A stretch of 64,000 bases of DNA from assembly GCA_023412215.1 (NCBI GenBank), contig JAEYNX010000034.1, positions 62,001 to 126,000 on the forward strand, written 5' to 3'. Below, one piece after another: positions 52,517 through 62,107 of the stretch. Under the pieces are notes generated by a model. That model saw only the letters and a program-made list of their open reading frames with translations. It ran no database searches and had not been told where the DNA came from. The DNA is from Bacillota bacterium (GTDB lineage: Bacteria > Bacillota > Clostridia > Oscillospirales > Ruminococcaceae). Position 1 is the stretch's first letter, and every line of letters starts with the position of its first letter. A program made the translations under genes and the position numbers.

Positions 52517-53578
52517 TCAAAGGCGGTTGAGAAAAAAATCCAAATTGTTTTTCATAATGATACCAACGGGAACCGCCACCTTGTCCGTTTTCGGAAGAAT
52601 ATTTTTGACAACATACTGAAATAAAATCTGAAACCCGGCCTGCCCTTTTTCATAGGCGTTTTTGTGAATCAGCGCCTGCAGCACATCCTCTCGCAAAAGC
52701 GCGGCACTCTCTGCGAAGAGATCGCTGCCCACTCCCCTCAGCTTCCCTTGCAGACCGCTGTCGATCACGGCTTGAGCCAACGGGATCGTATCCCTCGCCG
52801 TGACCGAATAAAAGGCGCTCACCTCGGGGTCGTTTTGCAGGATTTGCAAGGACTGCCGGTAGCATTGCCAATAATCCCCGAAGCCCTCTACCGTAACAAC
52901 GGTAAAAGGCTTCCGGTTTTCCTCCAGATATTCTGTAAACCCCAAAAGATTATGCGTGTGCGCGGCATTAAGGGGATCGCCGCCCGCCACCAGTATCTTC
53001 CCGGGCCTTTGCGCCATCAGGGTCAGGATTTCCGCTCCCAGCCGCCCGATCTGATGGTCGTGCGGCGCCACACAGCACAGGCGATGGGTTGATTCCAGAT
53101 CCGTATCAATCAGGACAACCGGGATATGGATGTAAGAAAAACGCTCCACAGCAACGCGCAGATTCTCGTCGCTGCTCGAGGGCACGAGCAGCAAGCCGTG
53201 AATCTCGCTGTTGCCATTGCGAAAGAGCTGATCCAGAATTTGCACCTGCTCCTGCTGTCCGTCCATGCAAAAGTAATAGGCAATATCCACATTCAGGCTT
53301 TTCGCATCTTCCTGAAAGGCATCGACCGCATCGCAGATATATTTGTGATAGTAGCGCCCGCTTCCTTCCCGCTGCGGGAGAACGACGGCGAGCCGGATTG
53401 TTTTGCGCTTTAGGGAGGACGCGATGTAATTGGCGGTATAACCCATTTTAGCAGCGCGCGCCTGTATCGCTTCGCGCAACTCCTCAGAGATGCCTTCCTT
53501 TCCCTGCAAAGCGCGATGCACCGTCGTCCGTGAGATGTTCATTTGGGTTGCAATATCCTGCAGCGTCACTCGTTTCAT
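52517..53578 (-). CDS. LacI-family transcriptional regulator
   Basis: 353 aa from ATG 53578 (GGAGAGG seven bases upstream). HTH and hinge: RVTLQDIATQMNISRTTVHR; then IASSLKRKTIRLAVVLPQ. The sugar-binding domain carries ILVAGGDPLNAAHTHNLLGF. It is downstream of uxuB on the same strand and is probably part of the nagA-uxuA-uxuB operon, controlling it through the CG-centred palindrome near 56960. Confidence 0.9.
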   Translation of the reverse strand: MKRVTLQDIATQMNISRTTVHRALQGKEGISEELREAIQARAAKMGYTANYIASSLKRKTIRLAVVLPQREGSGRYYHKYICDAVDAFQEDAKSLNVDIAYYFCMDGQQEQVQILDQLFRNGNSEIHGLLLVPSSSDENLRVAVERFSYIHIPVVLIDTDLESTHRLCCVAPHDHQIGRLGAEILTLMAQRPGKILVAGGDPLNAAHTHNLLGFTEYLEENRKPFTVVTVEGFGDYWQCYRQSLQILQNDPEVSAFYSVTARDTIPLAQAVIDSGLQGKLRGVGSDLFAESAALLREDVLQALIHKNAYEKGQAGFQILFQYVVKNILPKTDKVAVPVGIIMKNNLDFFLNRL

Positions 53579-53699
53579 GCTGTTTCCTCTCCGCACGGTA
53601 AAGGGGTGAATTATGTCGTTAACGTTTCATGCTTATCATATCACATCGCAGCCGCAAAACTCAAGGGAACGGCGGTAGGAAAGAATGGCAAGTCGGCCG

Positions 53700-54536
53700 C
53701 TATACGTTCGAATATGCGCTGAAGCCGCCGTCTACGGGGAGCACCACGCCCGTTACAAAGCTTGCCGCATGGTCATCGAGAAGAAACAGAAGCGCGCCGC
53801 CCAGTTCCTCCATGTCACCGAAGCGCTGCATGGGCGTTGCCGCGAGAATCTTCTCCGTTCGCGGCGTGGGCGTACCGTCCTCCCGATACAGGAGCGCGCG
53901 GTTTTGTCCCGTGACAAAAAAGCCCGGGGCTATGGCGTTGCAGCGGATCTTTGCCCGGGAAAAATAGACTGCCAGCCACTGCGTGAAGTTGCTGACGGCA
54001 GCCTTGGCGCCGGAATACGCGGGAATCTTCGTCAGCGGCGCAAATGCGTTCATGGAAGAGATATTGAGGATGCTCCCGCCCTGCTTGCCCAGCATCTGCT
54101 TTGCAAACGCCTGCGTGGGCAGCAGCGTGCCCAGAAAGTTCAGGTTGAATACAAAGCCGACGCCCGCCGCGTCCAGGTCGAAAAACGTTTTGGTATCCTG
54201 ATCGATGCTGTCCGGCTGATAAAACTCATCGTCGGTGGTCGCCTTCGGATTGTTCCCTCCCGCGCCGTTGATGAGAATATCGCAGGAGCCTATCTCGCTG
54301 CGCACCCTCTTCGCAACATCCAGACAATCCTGCTTCTCCAGCACATTGCACCGGTAGGCGCGCGCCGTTCCGCCCGCATCCCGGATGGCAGCCGCGCAGC
54401 CTTCCGCCGCTTCCAGATTGATGTCCAGCAGCGCCACTCGAGCGCCGTGCTCCGCTAGCAGCCTGGCGAAATACCCGCACAGAACACCTCCGGCACCGGT
54501 AATCACCACCGTTTTATCCTGAAAAATTCCCGCCAT
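53700..54536 (-). CDS. uxuB: SDR-family D-mannonate oxidoreductase (fructuronate reductase)
   Basis: 278 aa short-chain dehydrogenase, not the long-chain E. coli UxuB. Cofactor loop TGAGGVLCGYFARLLAEHGA; catalytic Ser in NISSMNAF; Tyr and Lys in YSGAKAAV. The middle insert NGAGGNNPKATTDDEFY is typical of the Bacillus YjmF/UxuB type. It reduces D-fructuronate to D-mannonate. Its start overlaps the uxuA stop by 1 base (TAATG), so the pair is coupled. Confidence 0.9.
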   Translation of the reverse strand: MAGIFQDKTVVITGAGGVLCGYFARLLAEHGARVALLDINLEAAEGCAAAIRDAGGTARAYRCNVLEKQDCLDVAKRVRSEIGSCDILINGAGGNNPKATTDDEFYQPDSIDQDTKTFFDLDAAGVGFVFNLNFLGTLLPTQAFAKQMLGKQGGSILNISSMNAFAPLTKIPAYSGAKAAVSNFTQWLAVYFSRAKIRCNAIAPGFFVTGQNRALLYREDGTPTPRTEKILAATPMQRFGDMEELGGALLFLLDDHAASFVTGVVLPVDGGFSAYSNV

Positions 54537-55588
54537 TATACTTCCTCCTTGGCGCGCCGCGCCGCTTCGAATAATCCGTTCAAGTACGTAGCCCCCAGTG
54601 CGCGGTCATACAGTCCATACCCCGGTCTTCCCGTCTCGCCCCAGATCATGCGTCCGTGGTCGGGACGGACATAGCCGTCGAAGCCGGTATCCACCAGCGC
54701 TTTGACAATCGCGTACATGTCCAGGCTCCCGGAGGCGGAGAGGTGCGCGCGCTCCTCGAAGCTGCCGTCCTCCAGCAGCTTGACGTTGCGCATGTGCATG
54801 AAGGCAATACGCCCCCTTGCGCTGTATTTGCGTACCATACGGGGAATATCGTTCGCCGCGGAGCTTCCAAGAGAGCCTGTGCAGAAGGTCAAGCTGTTCG
54901 CGGGGCTGTCGACAATGCCGAGCATACGATCCAGATTCTCCTCGCAGGTGATGATACGGGGCAGCCCGAAAATCGGATACGGCGGGTCATCTGGATGAAT
55001 CGCCATCTGAACGCCGCACTCTTCGGCGACAGGGACTACTGCCTTCAGGAAAACCGTGAGATTGTTCCACAGTCCGTCGGCACCGAGCGATTCGTAATCG
55101 GCAAACAGGTCCTTGAGATCCTGCTTGCGGTAGCTTGCGTCCCAGCCGGGCAGAGATAAGCCATCCTTGAGCGGATCAAGCCGCGCCAACTGCTCTTGAT
55201 ACAGCACCAGACTGCTGGAGCCGTCCGGCGCCATTTTGTCAAGCTGCGTACGCGTCCAATCGAACACGGGCATGAAGTTGTAGCAGATGCAACGGATACC
55301 GTGCCTGGCTACCCTTCGGATATTTTCCTTGTATACATCGATGTACTCGCCGCGGCGGGGCTTGCCCAGCTTGATATCCTCGTGGACGGGGATGCTCTCC
55401 ACCACGTCGAACACCAAGCCGTGATCGGCGCAGTCCCGCTTGATTTGAAGGATCGCTTCCTCCGGCCAAACCTGCCCCGGTGCAACATTGTACACCGCGG
55501 AAACGATACTGCGCATCCCGGGAATTTGCCGTATGTAACGCAGCGCCACCGGATCATCCTGTCCATACCAGCGAAAAGACAGCTTCAT
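54536..55588 (-). CDS. uxuA: Mannonate dehydratase
   Basis: 350 aa. D-mannonate to 2-keto-3-deoxygluconate, a TIM-barrel enzyme. UxuA features: SFRWYGQDDPVALRYIRQIP, DVVESIPVHEDIKLG, CYNFMPVFDWTRT, GVQMAIHPDDPPYPIFGLPR and YVRPDHGRMIWGE. It pairs with uxuB directly downstream. KdgK/KdgA are not in the window. Confidence 0.96.
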   Translation of the reverse strand: MKLSFRWYGQDDPVALRYIRQIPGMRSIVSAVYNVAPGQVWPEEAILQIKRDCADHGLVFDVVESIPVHEDIKLGKPRRGEYIDVYKENIRRVARHGIRCICYNFMPVFDWTRTQLDKMAPDGSSSLVLYQEQLARLDPLKDGLSLPGWDASYRKQDLKDLFADYESLGADGLWNNLTVFLKAVVPVAEECGVQMAIHPDDPPYPIFGLPRIITCEENLDRMLGIVDSPANSLTFCTGSLGSSAANDIPRMVRKYSARGRIAFMHMRNVKLLEDGSFEERAHLSASGSLDMYAIVKALVDTGFDGYVRPDHGRMIWGETGRPGYGLYDRALGATYLNGLFEAARRAKEEV

Positions 55589-55688
55589 CTCTCAGTCTCC
55601 TATCTATACATTGTTGGTTTTGAACATCCGCAGCCTCCTTGGGCCGAAACCGCCCGCCCTCCTTGCACCGTTCTTTTGTACATGCGCG

Positions 55689-56888
55689 TCAGCCCTGCCG
55701 CGGGGCTTCGTTCGTATAGGCGCAATTACCGCCGACATAGACCGTTTTCACGGAAATGTCCTCGTCAAACAGCACCATATCGGCATCCTTTCCAATCTCC
55801 AGAGAGCCCTTTCTCTCGTCGCAGCCGATAATCCTCGCCGGTATCAACGTCATCATGCGCACGGCCTCCCACAGGGGAAGCCCAGCCTGATAGACCATCA
55901 CACGCACGAGGCGATCGGTGGTCGCCACGCTTCCGGCGAAGCAGGAACGGTCCGGCATGAGGGCGATGCCGTTTTCGACCAGAACCTTCTGCCCGTCCTT
56001 CTTCGAGCCGAGGATAGACGCACCGTCCGGCATCCCTGCCGCGCGCATGCTATCCGTACACAGGCAGATGTCGTCATGCGCCTTATGCCGTAGGATCATG
56101 CGAAGCAGTTCGGGCGGGAGATGCCTTCCGTCGGCGATCAACTCGATCGTCAATCCGTCCAGCAGGTAACCGCTTTCCACCACACCAAGCACCCGTACTC
56201 CATCCCGCCGGACGATTGTCGACATCGCGGAGTAAAAGTGCGTCAGGTGGCGTACGCCGTGGTTAAAGGCCTCTTTCATCTGCTCAAAGGTTGCGGAGGT
56301 GTGTCCCGCGGAAAAGAGGATGCCCCGCTTCGAAAGGCGATCCACCATTTCCAGCGCTCCAGGCAATTCCGGGGCAATGGACCACCGCTTGATCGCTCCC
56401 TTGGCATAGCGAACGATTATTTCATAATGCTCCGGCTGAGGCGTGCGAAGATACTGCGCATCCTGCGCACCCTTTTGCTCCGGGCAAAAATACGGGCCCT
56501 CCAGATGAAGCCCCAGAAGATTGGGCATGGCTTCTTTGACTGTTTTCGCCTGATGAAAGGCATCGATCACAGCAAAAAGCTCCTCGTCGCTGCTGGTTAA
56601 TGTCGTAGGAAGCAGGGTTGTCGTGCCGTAGCGGAGATGCACACGTGAAGCGCCGACCATGTCCTCTACCGTTGCGTCCATATAATCATATCCACCGCCG
56701 CCATGAACGTGCAGATCGATAAAGCCCGGCGCAAGATAGCGCCCGCCGCAATCCACCGCATCGCCTTCCTGCGGCTGATAATGCGCCATATCCCCCAGAT
56801 CGGTAATCCTTCCATTCTGCGTTCGCAGATAGCCACGCTGGATGATGCCGCTCGGCAGCACCAGCCTCGCGTTAAGAAATGCCTTCAT
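55689..56888 (-). CDS. nagA: N-acetylglucosamine-6-phosphate deacetylase
   Basis: GlcNAc-6-phosphate to GlcN-6-phosphate plus acetate. 399 aa from ATG 56888 (AGGAG nine bases upstream). Amidohydrolase motifs: FIDLHVHGGGGYDYMDAT, LHLEGPYFCPEQKGA, AGHTSATFEQMKEA and the catalytic Asp in CTDSMRAAGMPDG. It heads the nagA-uxuA-uxuB-lacI set, behind the palindrome at 56952-56971. It links MurQ and GH20 products to NagB. Confidence 0.95.
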   Translation of the reverse strand: MKAFLNARLVLPSGIIQRGYLRTQNGRITDLGDMAHYQPQEGDAVDCGGRYLAPGFIDLHVHGGGGYDYMDATVEDMVGASRVHLRYGTTTLLPTTLTSSDEELFAVIDAFHQAKTVKEAMPNLLGLHLEGPYFCPEQKGAQDAQYLRTPQPEHYEIIVRYAKGAIKRWSIAPELPGALEMVDRLSKRGILFSAGHTSATFEQMKEAFNHGVRHLTHFYSAMSTIVRRDGVRVLGVVESGYLLDGLTIELIADGRHLPPELLRMILRHKAHDDICLCTDSMRAAGMPDGASILGSKKDGQKVLVENGIALMPDRSCFAGSVATTDRLVRVMVYQAGLPLWEAVRMMTLIPARIIGCDERKGSLEIGKDADMVLFDEDISVKTVYVGGNCAYTNEAPRQG

Positions 56889-56951
56889 GCGCGTGTCTCC
56901 TGTTTCCTGTGCATGGCTGTTGCAAACCAAGCCGTGTGAATGTGTCAACGA

Positions 56952-56971
56952 TTACGTTATCGATTACGTAA
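56952..56971. promoter_or_regulatory. CG-centred 20-bp palindrome, likely LacI operator of the nagA operon
   Basis: TTACGTTATC/GATTACGTAA: 18 of 20 positions are self-complementary and the centre is CG, as in LacI-family operators. It lies 64 bases upstream of nagA. CGATTACGT is also repeated directly across it. A TTGACA lies just downstream on the minus strand, but no convincing -10 accompanies it. Confidence 0.6.
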
Positions 56972-57063
56972 CCGTTTTTTCTAGCATATCACAGATTCTT
57001 TTCACATGCAATGGTTTCGATTATTTTTACCTGAGAGACCGTTGAAAACCGCCAAAAGGATGG

Positions 57064-57945
57064 CTACCGCTCCGCGCGGCTCACGCTGCGAAGCTGCTTC
57101 TCAAGCCGCTTCGCGGTGGGCGTTGCAGCAAGCCCGCCCAGCGCGGTTTCCCGCAATTCCTTCGGAAGGCCCCGCCCAACGCGGTACATCGCGTCCACCA
57201 CCTCATCGAACGGGATGTGGCTCTCGACCCCCGCAAGCGCCAGATCGGCACATACAAGGGCGTTGGCCACGCCGGAGGCATTGCGCTTCACGCAGGGGAT
57301 CTCAACCAGTCCGCAGACAGGATCACACACCAGCCCCATCACGTTTTTGATCGTCATGGACGCGGCGTGGAACGCGGCGCGGGGGGATCCGCCCATCATC
57401 TCCACCACACCGGCGGCGCCCATCGCGGAAGCCGAACCGCACTCCGCCTGACAGCCTCCCTCGGCCCCCGCGAGCGTCGCCCGCTCGCCGATGAGGATGC
57501 CGATTCCCGCTGCGGTGAACAGCGCATCGACCAACTCCTCCTCCGATTTGCCCCTGCTCTCCCCCACGGAAAGCAGGGCTGCCGGGACGATCCCGCAGGA
57601 GCCCGCCGTCGGGCAGGCGACGATCTTACCCATCGACGCGTTGACCTCGGATACCGACAGCGCCATGGCAACAGCCTCGCCCATGGTTCCCCCAAGCAAA
57701 GAGGTGTCTTGCGCAAGGTATTGCGAGTAGCGGTGCGCGCTCCCGCCGGATAGCCCGCTGACAGAGAAAACCGGGTGCCGTCTGGCCTCGCTTATCGTAC
57801 GGCGCATCACGCGCAGCGCTTCCCGCATCTGCTCTTTGGCGGCGGCTTCGCCGCGCACCTCGCTTTCTTCGCGCAGCGTATACGCGCCCAGCGAAATCCC
57901 CTGCCGCTCCAACAGGGGGAGAAGCTTCTCAACCGACGTTTCCAT
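57064..57945 (-). CDS. sdaAA: L-serine dehydratase, iron-sulfur-dependent, alpha subunit
   Basis: 293 aa. Deaminates L-serine to pyruvate and ammonia with a [4Fe-4S] cluster. Cysteines are in ACPTAGSCGI, GGCQAECGSA and VCDPVCGLVEIPC. It pairs with the beta subunit 12 bases upstream. Being last in a catabolic run, it may act on the product of the preceding amidohydrolase. Confidence 0.94.
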   Translation of the reverse strand: METSVEKLLPLLERQGISLGAYTLREESEVRGEAAAKEQMREALRVMRRTISEARRHPVFSVSGLSGGSAHRYSQYLAQDTSLLGGTMGEAVAMALSVSEVNASMGKIVACPTAGSCGIVPAALLSVGESRGKSEEELVDALFTAAGIGILIGERATLAGAEGGCQAECGSASAMGAAGVVEMMGGSPRAAFHAASMTIKNVMGLVCDPVCGLVEIPCVKRNASGVANALVCADLALAGVESHIPFDEVVDAMYRVGRGLPKELRETALGGLAATPTAKRLEKQLRSVSRAER

Positions 57946-57957
57946 TCCACGTCCTCC

Positions 57958-58629
57958 TTAGCCCAACGCATTCAGCCATGTGGCGCTTTTCACACCCGGG
58001 ATACGCCGTATCTGCTCCAGTACTTCAGACGGAAGCGCGCCGTCGAGCTCAACATACATGTACGCTTCCCTGCCGGGACGGGTTCGGTTCACGCGCATAT
58101 TACCGATGTTGATGTCCCGCTGGTACAGGAGCGCCGCAAGCAGGGATACCACGCCCGGAACGTCGTTATGCTCCGTAATCAGGATCGGCGTTTCCCCGGT
58201 AAAGTGAACCTCCAGCCCGTCGATGGAAAAAACGACCACCTTGCCGCCCCCGAGGGAACTCCCCGTCATCGTGAGCGGATGCCCGCCCGGCACCGTGAGA
58301 AGAAAGCGCACCGTATTCGGATGTACCTCGCCGAGATCGACGGGTGTGAAGCGGTAGGCGATCCCCGCTTCATCCGCGAGGGCGAAGGCATCATGAAGCC
58401 GCTCGTCATCGGGGGACAGCCCCAGTATCCCCGCAAGCAGCGCCTTATCCGTACCGTGCCCCCGATAGGTTTTAGCAAACGAGCCATGGAGCTGGAACTC
58501 CACACTCTCCACCTTCCCTCCGGCAAGCAGGCGCGCCATTTGTCCGAGGCGCGCGGCTCCGGCCGTATGCGAGCTGGAGGGGCCGATCATCACCGGCCCG
58601 ACAATATCAAACACACCGTAATTCCGCAA
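57958..58629 (-). CDS. sdaAB: L-serine dehydratase, iron-sulfur-dependent, beta subunit
   Basis: 223 aa from TTG 58629 (a GGGAGGGAAG region lies upstream). N-terminal VFDIVGPVMIGPSSSHTAGAARLG is the family signature. The C-terminal ACT domain (about 145-220) has ITEHNDVPGVVSLLAALLYQ. It precedes sdaAA in the same run. Confidence 0.94.
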   Translation of the reverse strand: MRNYGVFDIVGPVMIGPSSSHTAGAARLGQMARLLAGGKVESVEFQLHGSFAKTYRGHGTDKALLAGILGLSPDDERLHDAFALADEAGIAYRFTPVDLGEVHPNTVRFLLTVPGGHPLTMTGSSLGGGKVVVFSIDGLEVHFTGETPILITEHNDVPGVVSLLAALLYQRDINIGNMRVNRTRPGREAYMYVELDGALPSEVLEQIRRIPGVKSATWLNALG

Positions 58630-58661
58630 GCAGGCTTCCCTCCCCCTTCACCAATCAGTCC

Positions 58662-59993
58662 TTATTCCACCCATTCGTGTGTGAAGCAGCCATCCAGATA
58701 ATTCAGATAGGCTTCCTTGGTCAGTATAGGCCTAAACGCCTCCCTGATGTGCCTGCCCCGTGCCGCGCCGTCGGCAAGCAGCATCACCACCGCGGAAGCC
58801 ATCGCCTTCGCGGTCAGCGCCGCGACGAAATCCCCCTTCAACTCCGCAAAATCACTCCCGTGGAGGCTGCCGGAGAAGCCTCCGACAGTCGGCTGGATGA
58901 CCGGGAGAAGATGGCTCAGGTCGCCGATATCCGACGAACCGGGCATATCGACGCCGCGCACCGCGCGGGAGAAGCCCTGCGTCCTTTCGAGCGCACGTTC
59001 GAATACAGCGGTGAGCGCGGTATCCTGCCGGAGCGGCAGATAGCCGGGGAGCGTCTCAATTTCGGCGGAAGCGCCGACCATGACGCATCCCCCGCGCACG
59101 GACCGGTCAACCTTGGCAGCGGCATCACGCATGGCATTCAGATTCGAGGAACGCACGTAGGTTTCCATAACCGCCTCGGCGGGCACGGAATTCACCACGT
59201 CTCCCCCCTTGGTCAGAATGGGATGGATGCGGACATGCTCCTCATCACGGAAGGTTTCACGATTCATGTGCATCCCCATAATCGCCGCTGTCGCAGCGTT
59301 CAGCGCATTCACGCCGAGATGGGGAGCGGCGCCCGCGTGCGCCGTTTTCCCGAGAAAGCAAACCGTCTTGGCAAGAAAGCCGAGGCTCCCTCCCTCCAGA
59401 AACACTTCCCCCGGTTCAGAATCAGGATGTGCGTGGCACATGAGCAGCATGTCTACCTCATCGAAGGCCCCCAGCGAAAGCAGCTCCTGCTTGCCGGAAA
59501 GGTAGCGGATTTTCCCCTGCCGGCGAAGCTCCAGCCGGTAGGCCAGCTCAATATACTCCTCGGCGGGAACCGCGAAGAAGCTGATCGAGCCGCACAGCTC
59601 CCGGCATGCCCCTGAGCGGAGGAGCGCTTCAAAGGCGGCAAGCATCACCGTCATCTGAAAGGAGTGCCCGCAGGCATGCGCGGCTCCGCTCACCGGATCT
59701 GCTGAGGGATGCAGAGGTGACGTGACCGCATCCAGTTCACAGAGCAGCCCCACGTGGATTCCCTGTGGATTTCCACAGGGAATCGTGGCCTTGATTCCCG
59801 TAATGCCAAGCCCCTCCTGTATGGCAGGGCACGGCTCAATTCCGCGCAGCCTCTTAGCAAGGTACGCCGCCGTTTCCCTCTCCTTGTAGCCAAGCTCCGG
59901 ATGGGCAAAGAGCCATTCCCGGTCACGCGCGATGTCTGCCCGTGCACGGTCGATCCAACCCGTGCAGCTGTCGATGAGCCTTGTCTCCGTCAT
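58662..59993 (-). CDS. M20-family amidohydrolase (AbgB/PM20D2-like)
   Basis: 443 aa. M20D-type metal motifs: HACGHSFQM (Cys-x-His metal pair), FAVPAEEYIE (Glu pair) and MCHAHPD. The lid domain follows. Cleaves an amide, as in N-acyl amino acids, aminobenzoyl-glutamate or beta-alanyl dipeptides (family knowledge). It lies between DapA-like and serine dehydratase genes, so its product may be a hydroxy amino acid. Not closely related to the M20 at 11182-12495 (different motif set). Confidence 0.85.
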   Translation of the reverse strand: MTETRLIDSCTGWIDRARADIARDREWLFAHPELGYKERETAAYLAKRLRGIEPCPAIQEGLGITGIKATIPCGNPQGIHVGLLCELDAVTSPLHPSADPVSGAAHACGHSFQMTVMLAAFEALLRSGACRELCGSISFFAVPAEEYIELAYRLELRRQGKIRYLSGKQELLSLGAFDEVDMLLMCHAHPDSEPGEVFLEGGSLGFLAKTVCFLGKTAHAGAAPHLGVNALNAATAAIMGMHMNRETFRDEEHVRIHPILTKGGDVVNSVPAEAVMETYVRSSNLNAMRDAAAKVDRSVRGGCVMVGASAEIETLPGYLPLRQDTALTAVFERALERTQGFSRAVRGVDMPGSSDIGDLSHLLPVIQPTVGGFSGSLHGSDFAELKGDFVAALTAKAMASAVVMLLADGAARGRHIREAFRPILTKEAYLNYLDGCFTHEWVE

Positions 59994-60011
59994 GGATATG
60001 ATCCCCTTTTC

Positions 60012-61070
60012 TCAGTCGAGCCATTCGCGCAGATGCGCCGCTACGAATGCGTCATCGTGCAAATGCGGATACTGCGCGTATACCCGGTCGATCTCCTCCG
60101 ACTGCCCCGCAGAAAGCCCCTCTTCGGGATTGAGGCAGAGGATGTTTTCAAAAATGCCCTGCCGGCGGAGCACCTCATGAATGCCTGCGATGCATCCGGC
60201 AAAATCGTGCGCCGTGTCAAAAAAGGCCGCGTTCGCATCGGTGATCTGCGCGGCAAGCGTGAGCAGCTCCGGAGTGATATTCCCTGAGCGCTTCGCGGCG
60301 CGGAGCGCATGAAAAATCTCCACGGCGCGATTCGTCCAAACAGCCCAGTGCCCGAGCAAGCCTCCTTCAAAGCTCTTCTCGACCACGTTTCCGTTCTTCT
60401 CGAAGCGATAGGTGGTAAGCAGATCGGCCACGATGTTGTCGTCGTTGCCGGTATAGAGCGTGATCTCGTCCGCGCGATTTGAAAGGGCGACGGCGCGCAC
60501 CATCTCCGCCGTCAGATAGCGGTCAAAGGGAGCCGCCTTCACGGCGACGACATTCGGCGTTTCAGCGACGCGCGTCCAGTAATCGAAGCTGAATCGCCGC
60601 CCCCCGACGGCGCGCTGGAGGTAGAAACCGATCACGGGGGCAACGGCGGCGACCGCCACAGTACGCGCAATGAGGTAATCCTCGTCGTAAGCGCCAAGGC
60701 CTCCGGGGCTGAGAAGTACCGCGTCAAAGCCCAGCCGGACGGCTGCCTCCGCTTCGGCGACCGCCTGCTCCGCAGGTCCGCACACACCCGCAACACGCAC
60801 AACGGTATGCCCCGTGCGTTGAGCATAGGCATCCATTTCCTCGGAAGCAAGCCGGAGCAGAGGTTCGAAAAGCTCCACCCCCTTGTCGCGGATTTCAAAT
60901 TGCGTAGTATGTACGGCGACAGCGAGCCCATCCGCACCCGCGTTCAGATAATAGCGCAGCACCGCGCGCTGCCGTCTCTCATCCCATTTTCGGTTCCTGT
61001 CGAGCGCCAGCGGGACTGCCGGGATCACACAGCCCGCATGCAGCAGTTGCAAAGCCTTGCTCGCGGCCAT
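60012..61070 (-). CDS. DapA/dihydrodipicolinate synthase-family lyase
   Basis: 352 aa, longer than DapA (about 290) because of a C-terminal extension. Barrel features: NAGADGLAVAVHTTQFE, AVLLSPGGLGAYD, Tyr in GFYLQRAVGG, and Schiff-base Lys in VVAVKAAPFDRY. The usual YNxPG motif is not intact. The reaction is likely retro-aldol cleavage or reversible addition of a 2-keto acid. The ATG overlaps the stop of the epimerase gene by 1 base. Confidence 0.8.
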   Translation of the reverse strand: MAASKALQLLHAGCVIPAVPLALDRNRKWDERRQRAVLRYYLNAGADGLAVAVHTTQFEIRDKGVELFEPLLRLASEEMDAYAQRTGHTVVRVAGVCGPAEQAVAEAEAAVRLGFDAVLLSPGGLGAYDEDYLIARTVAVAAVAPVIGFYLQRAVGGRRFSFDYWTRVAETPNVVAVKAAPFDRYLTAEMVRAVALSNRADEITLYTGNDDNIVADLLTTYRFEKNGNVVEKSFEGGLLGHWAVWTNRAVEIFHALRAAKRSGNITPELLTLAAQITDANAAFFDTAHDFAGCIAGIHEVLRRQGIFENILCLNPEEGLSAGQSEEIDRVYAQYPHLHDDAFVAAHLREWLD

Positions 61071-62086
61071 CAGAAGCTCCCCTTTCTCTCTTCAAAATGT
61101 GTGGGTTTGCCGAGCGAGCGTCCGTTCTGGAGGAGCCACTCCGCCTGCCAGCGGATCATCGTGCGCGCGGATACCGTCGGATAACCGAACAGCTCCGTCG
61201 CCTTCGCCGCGTTGTTGATAAACGCCATCGGGCTTTCCTCGCCGGCAAACACGGGCTTTTTCCCCAGATGATGGCCCAGCTCCTCGGCAATCGCGCGGAC
61301 GGAGAGCGTCTCCGGCCCCGTTACATTCAGGATGGTGGGCGGCGTTCCCGTATGAAGCAGGCTGCGCACGGCGATTTCATTCGCGTCATGCTGCCAAATC
61401 AGATTCACCACACCGGTCGCAAGCGGTACGGGCGTACCCTCCATAATACTTCTCGCGATATCGTGAAGTACGCCATACCGCAGATCCACGGCATAATTCA
61501 GCCGGTAGAGGAGAATGGGAACCCCCCGCTCACGCGAATAATATTCGAACACGCGCTCCCTCGCGAGGCAGCTCATGGCATACTCGCCGACGGGGCTTGT
61601 GGGGGTTTCCTCCGTCGCTCCTCCCGACGCGAGCGGAACCATAGGGTAGATGTTGCCGGAGGAGAATACCACGGTGCGTGCGTTCGCAAAGCGCCGTGCC
61701 GCATTCGCGGGGACAACCGCATTCATCGCCCAGGTGGCTGCTTCCTGCCCGTTCGTACCGAATTTCCGTCCTGCCATGAAGATCACATTATCCGCATCGG
61801 GAAGCGCCTTCACCTGTTCCTCATCGAGAAGGTCGGCAAAAACAAGGGTGATCCCCTTTTCCTTCAGATACGCGGTAGCGATCGGATCTGAAAACCGCGA
61901 AGCGGCGATGATCTCCTTCTTAATCCCCGCCTTTTCGCAGGCGTTTCGGATCAGCACACACAGGGAGGGGCCCATCTTCCCTCCGGCTCCGAGCACAAGA
62001 ATGTTCCCTGCAATCTTTTGAATATCCTCCACCAAGGCTTGGGAGGGTTCCGTCAGCATGGCGTCAAGCACCTGTTCCGTCCACAT
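61070..62086 (-). CDS. NAD-dependent epimerase/dehydratase-like protein, atypical active site
   Basis: 338 aa of the extended SDR fold. N-terminal loop ILVLGAGGKMGPSLC, then VFSSGNIYPMVPLASGGATE and GEYAMSCLARERVFE. The usual catalytic YxxxK is Tyr-Ala-Met-Ser-Cys here, so the Lys is replaced by Cys. C-terminal nucleotide-sugar-type region LNVTGPETLSVRAIAEELG. It may bind a substrate without a nucleotide sugar. It is in a coupled run between a Gfo/Idh/MocA and a DapA-like gene. Confidence 0.82.
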   Translation of the reverse strand: MWTEQVLDAMLTEPSQALVEDIQKIAGNILVLGAGGKMGPSLCVLIRNACEKAGIKKEIIAASRFSDPIATAYLKEKGITLVFADLLDEEQVKALPDADNVIFMAGRKFGTNGQEAATWAMNAVVPANAARRFANARTVVFSSGNIYPMVPLASGGATEETPTSPVGEYAMSCLARERVFEYYSRERGVPILLYRLNYAVDLRYGVLHDIARSIMEGTPVPLATGVVNLIWQHDANEIAVRSLLHTGTPPTILNVTGPETLSVRAIAEELGHHLGKKPVFAGEESPMAFINNAAKATELFGYPTVSARTMIRWQAEWLLQNGRSLGKPTHFEERKGSF

Positions 62087-62107
62087 AGTTTTCTCTCCTT
62101 TTCTTCG

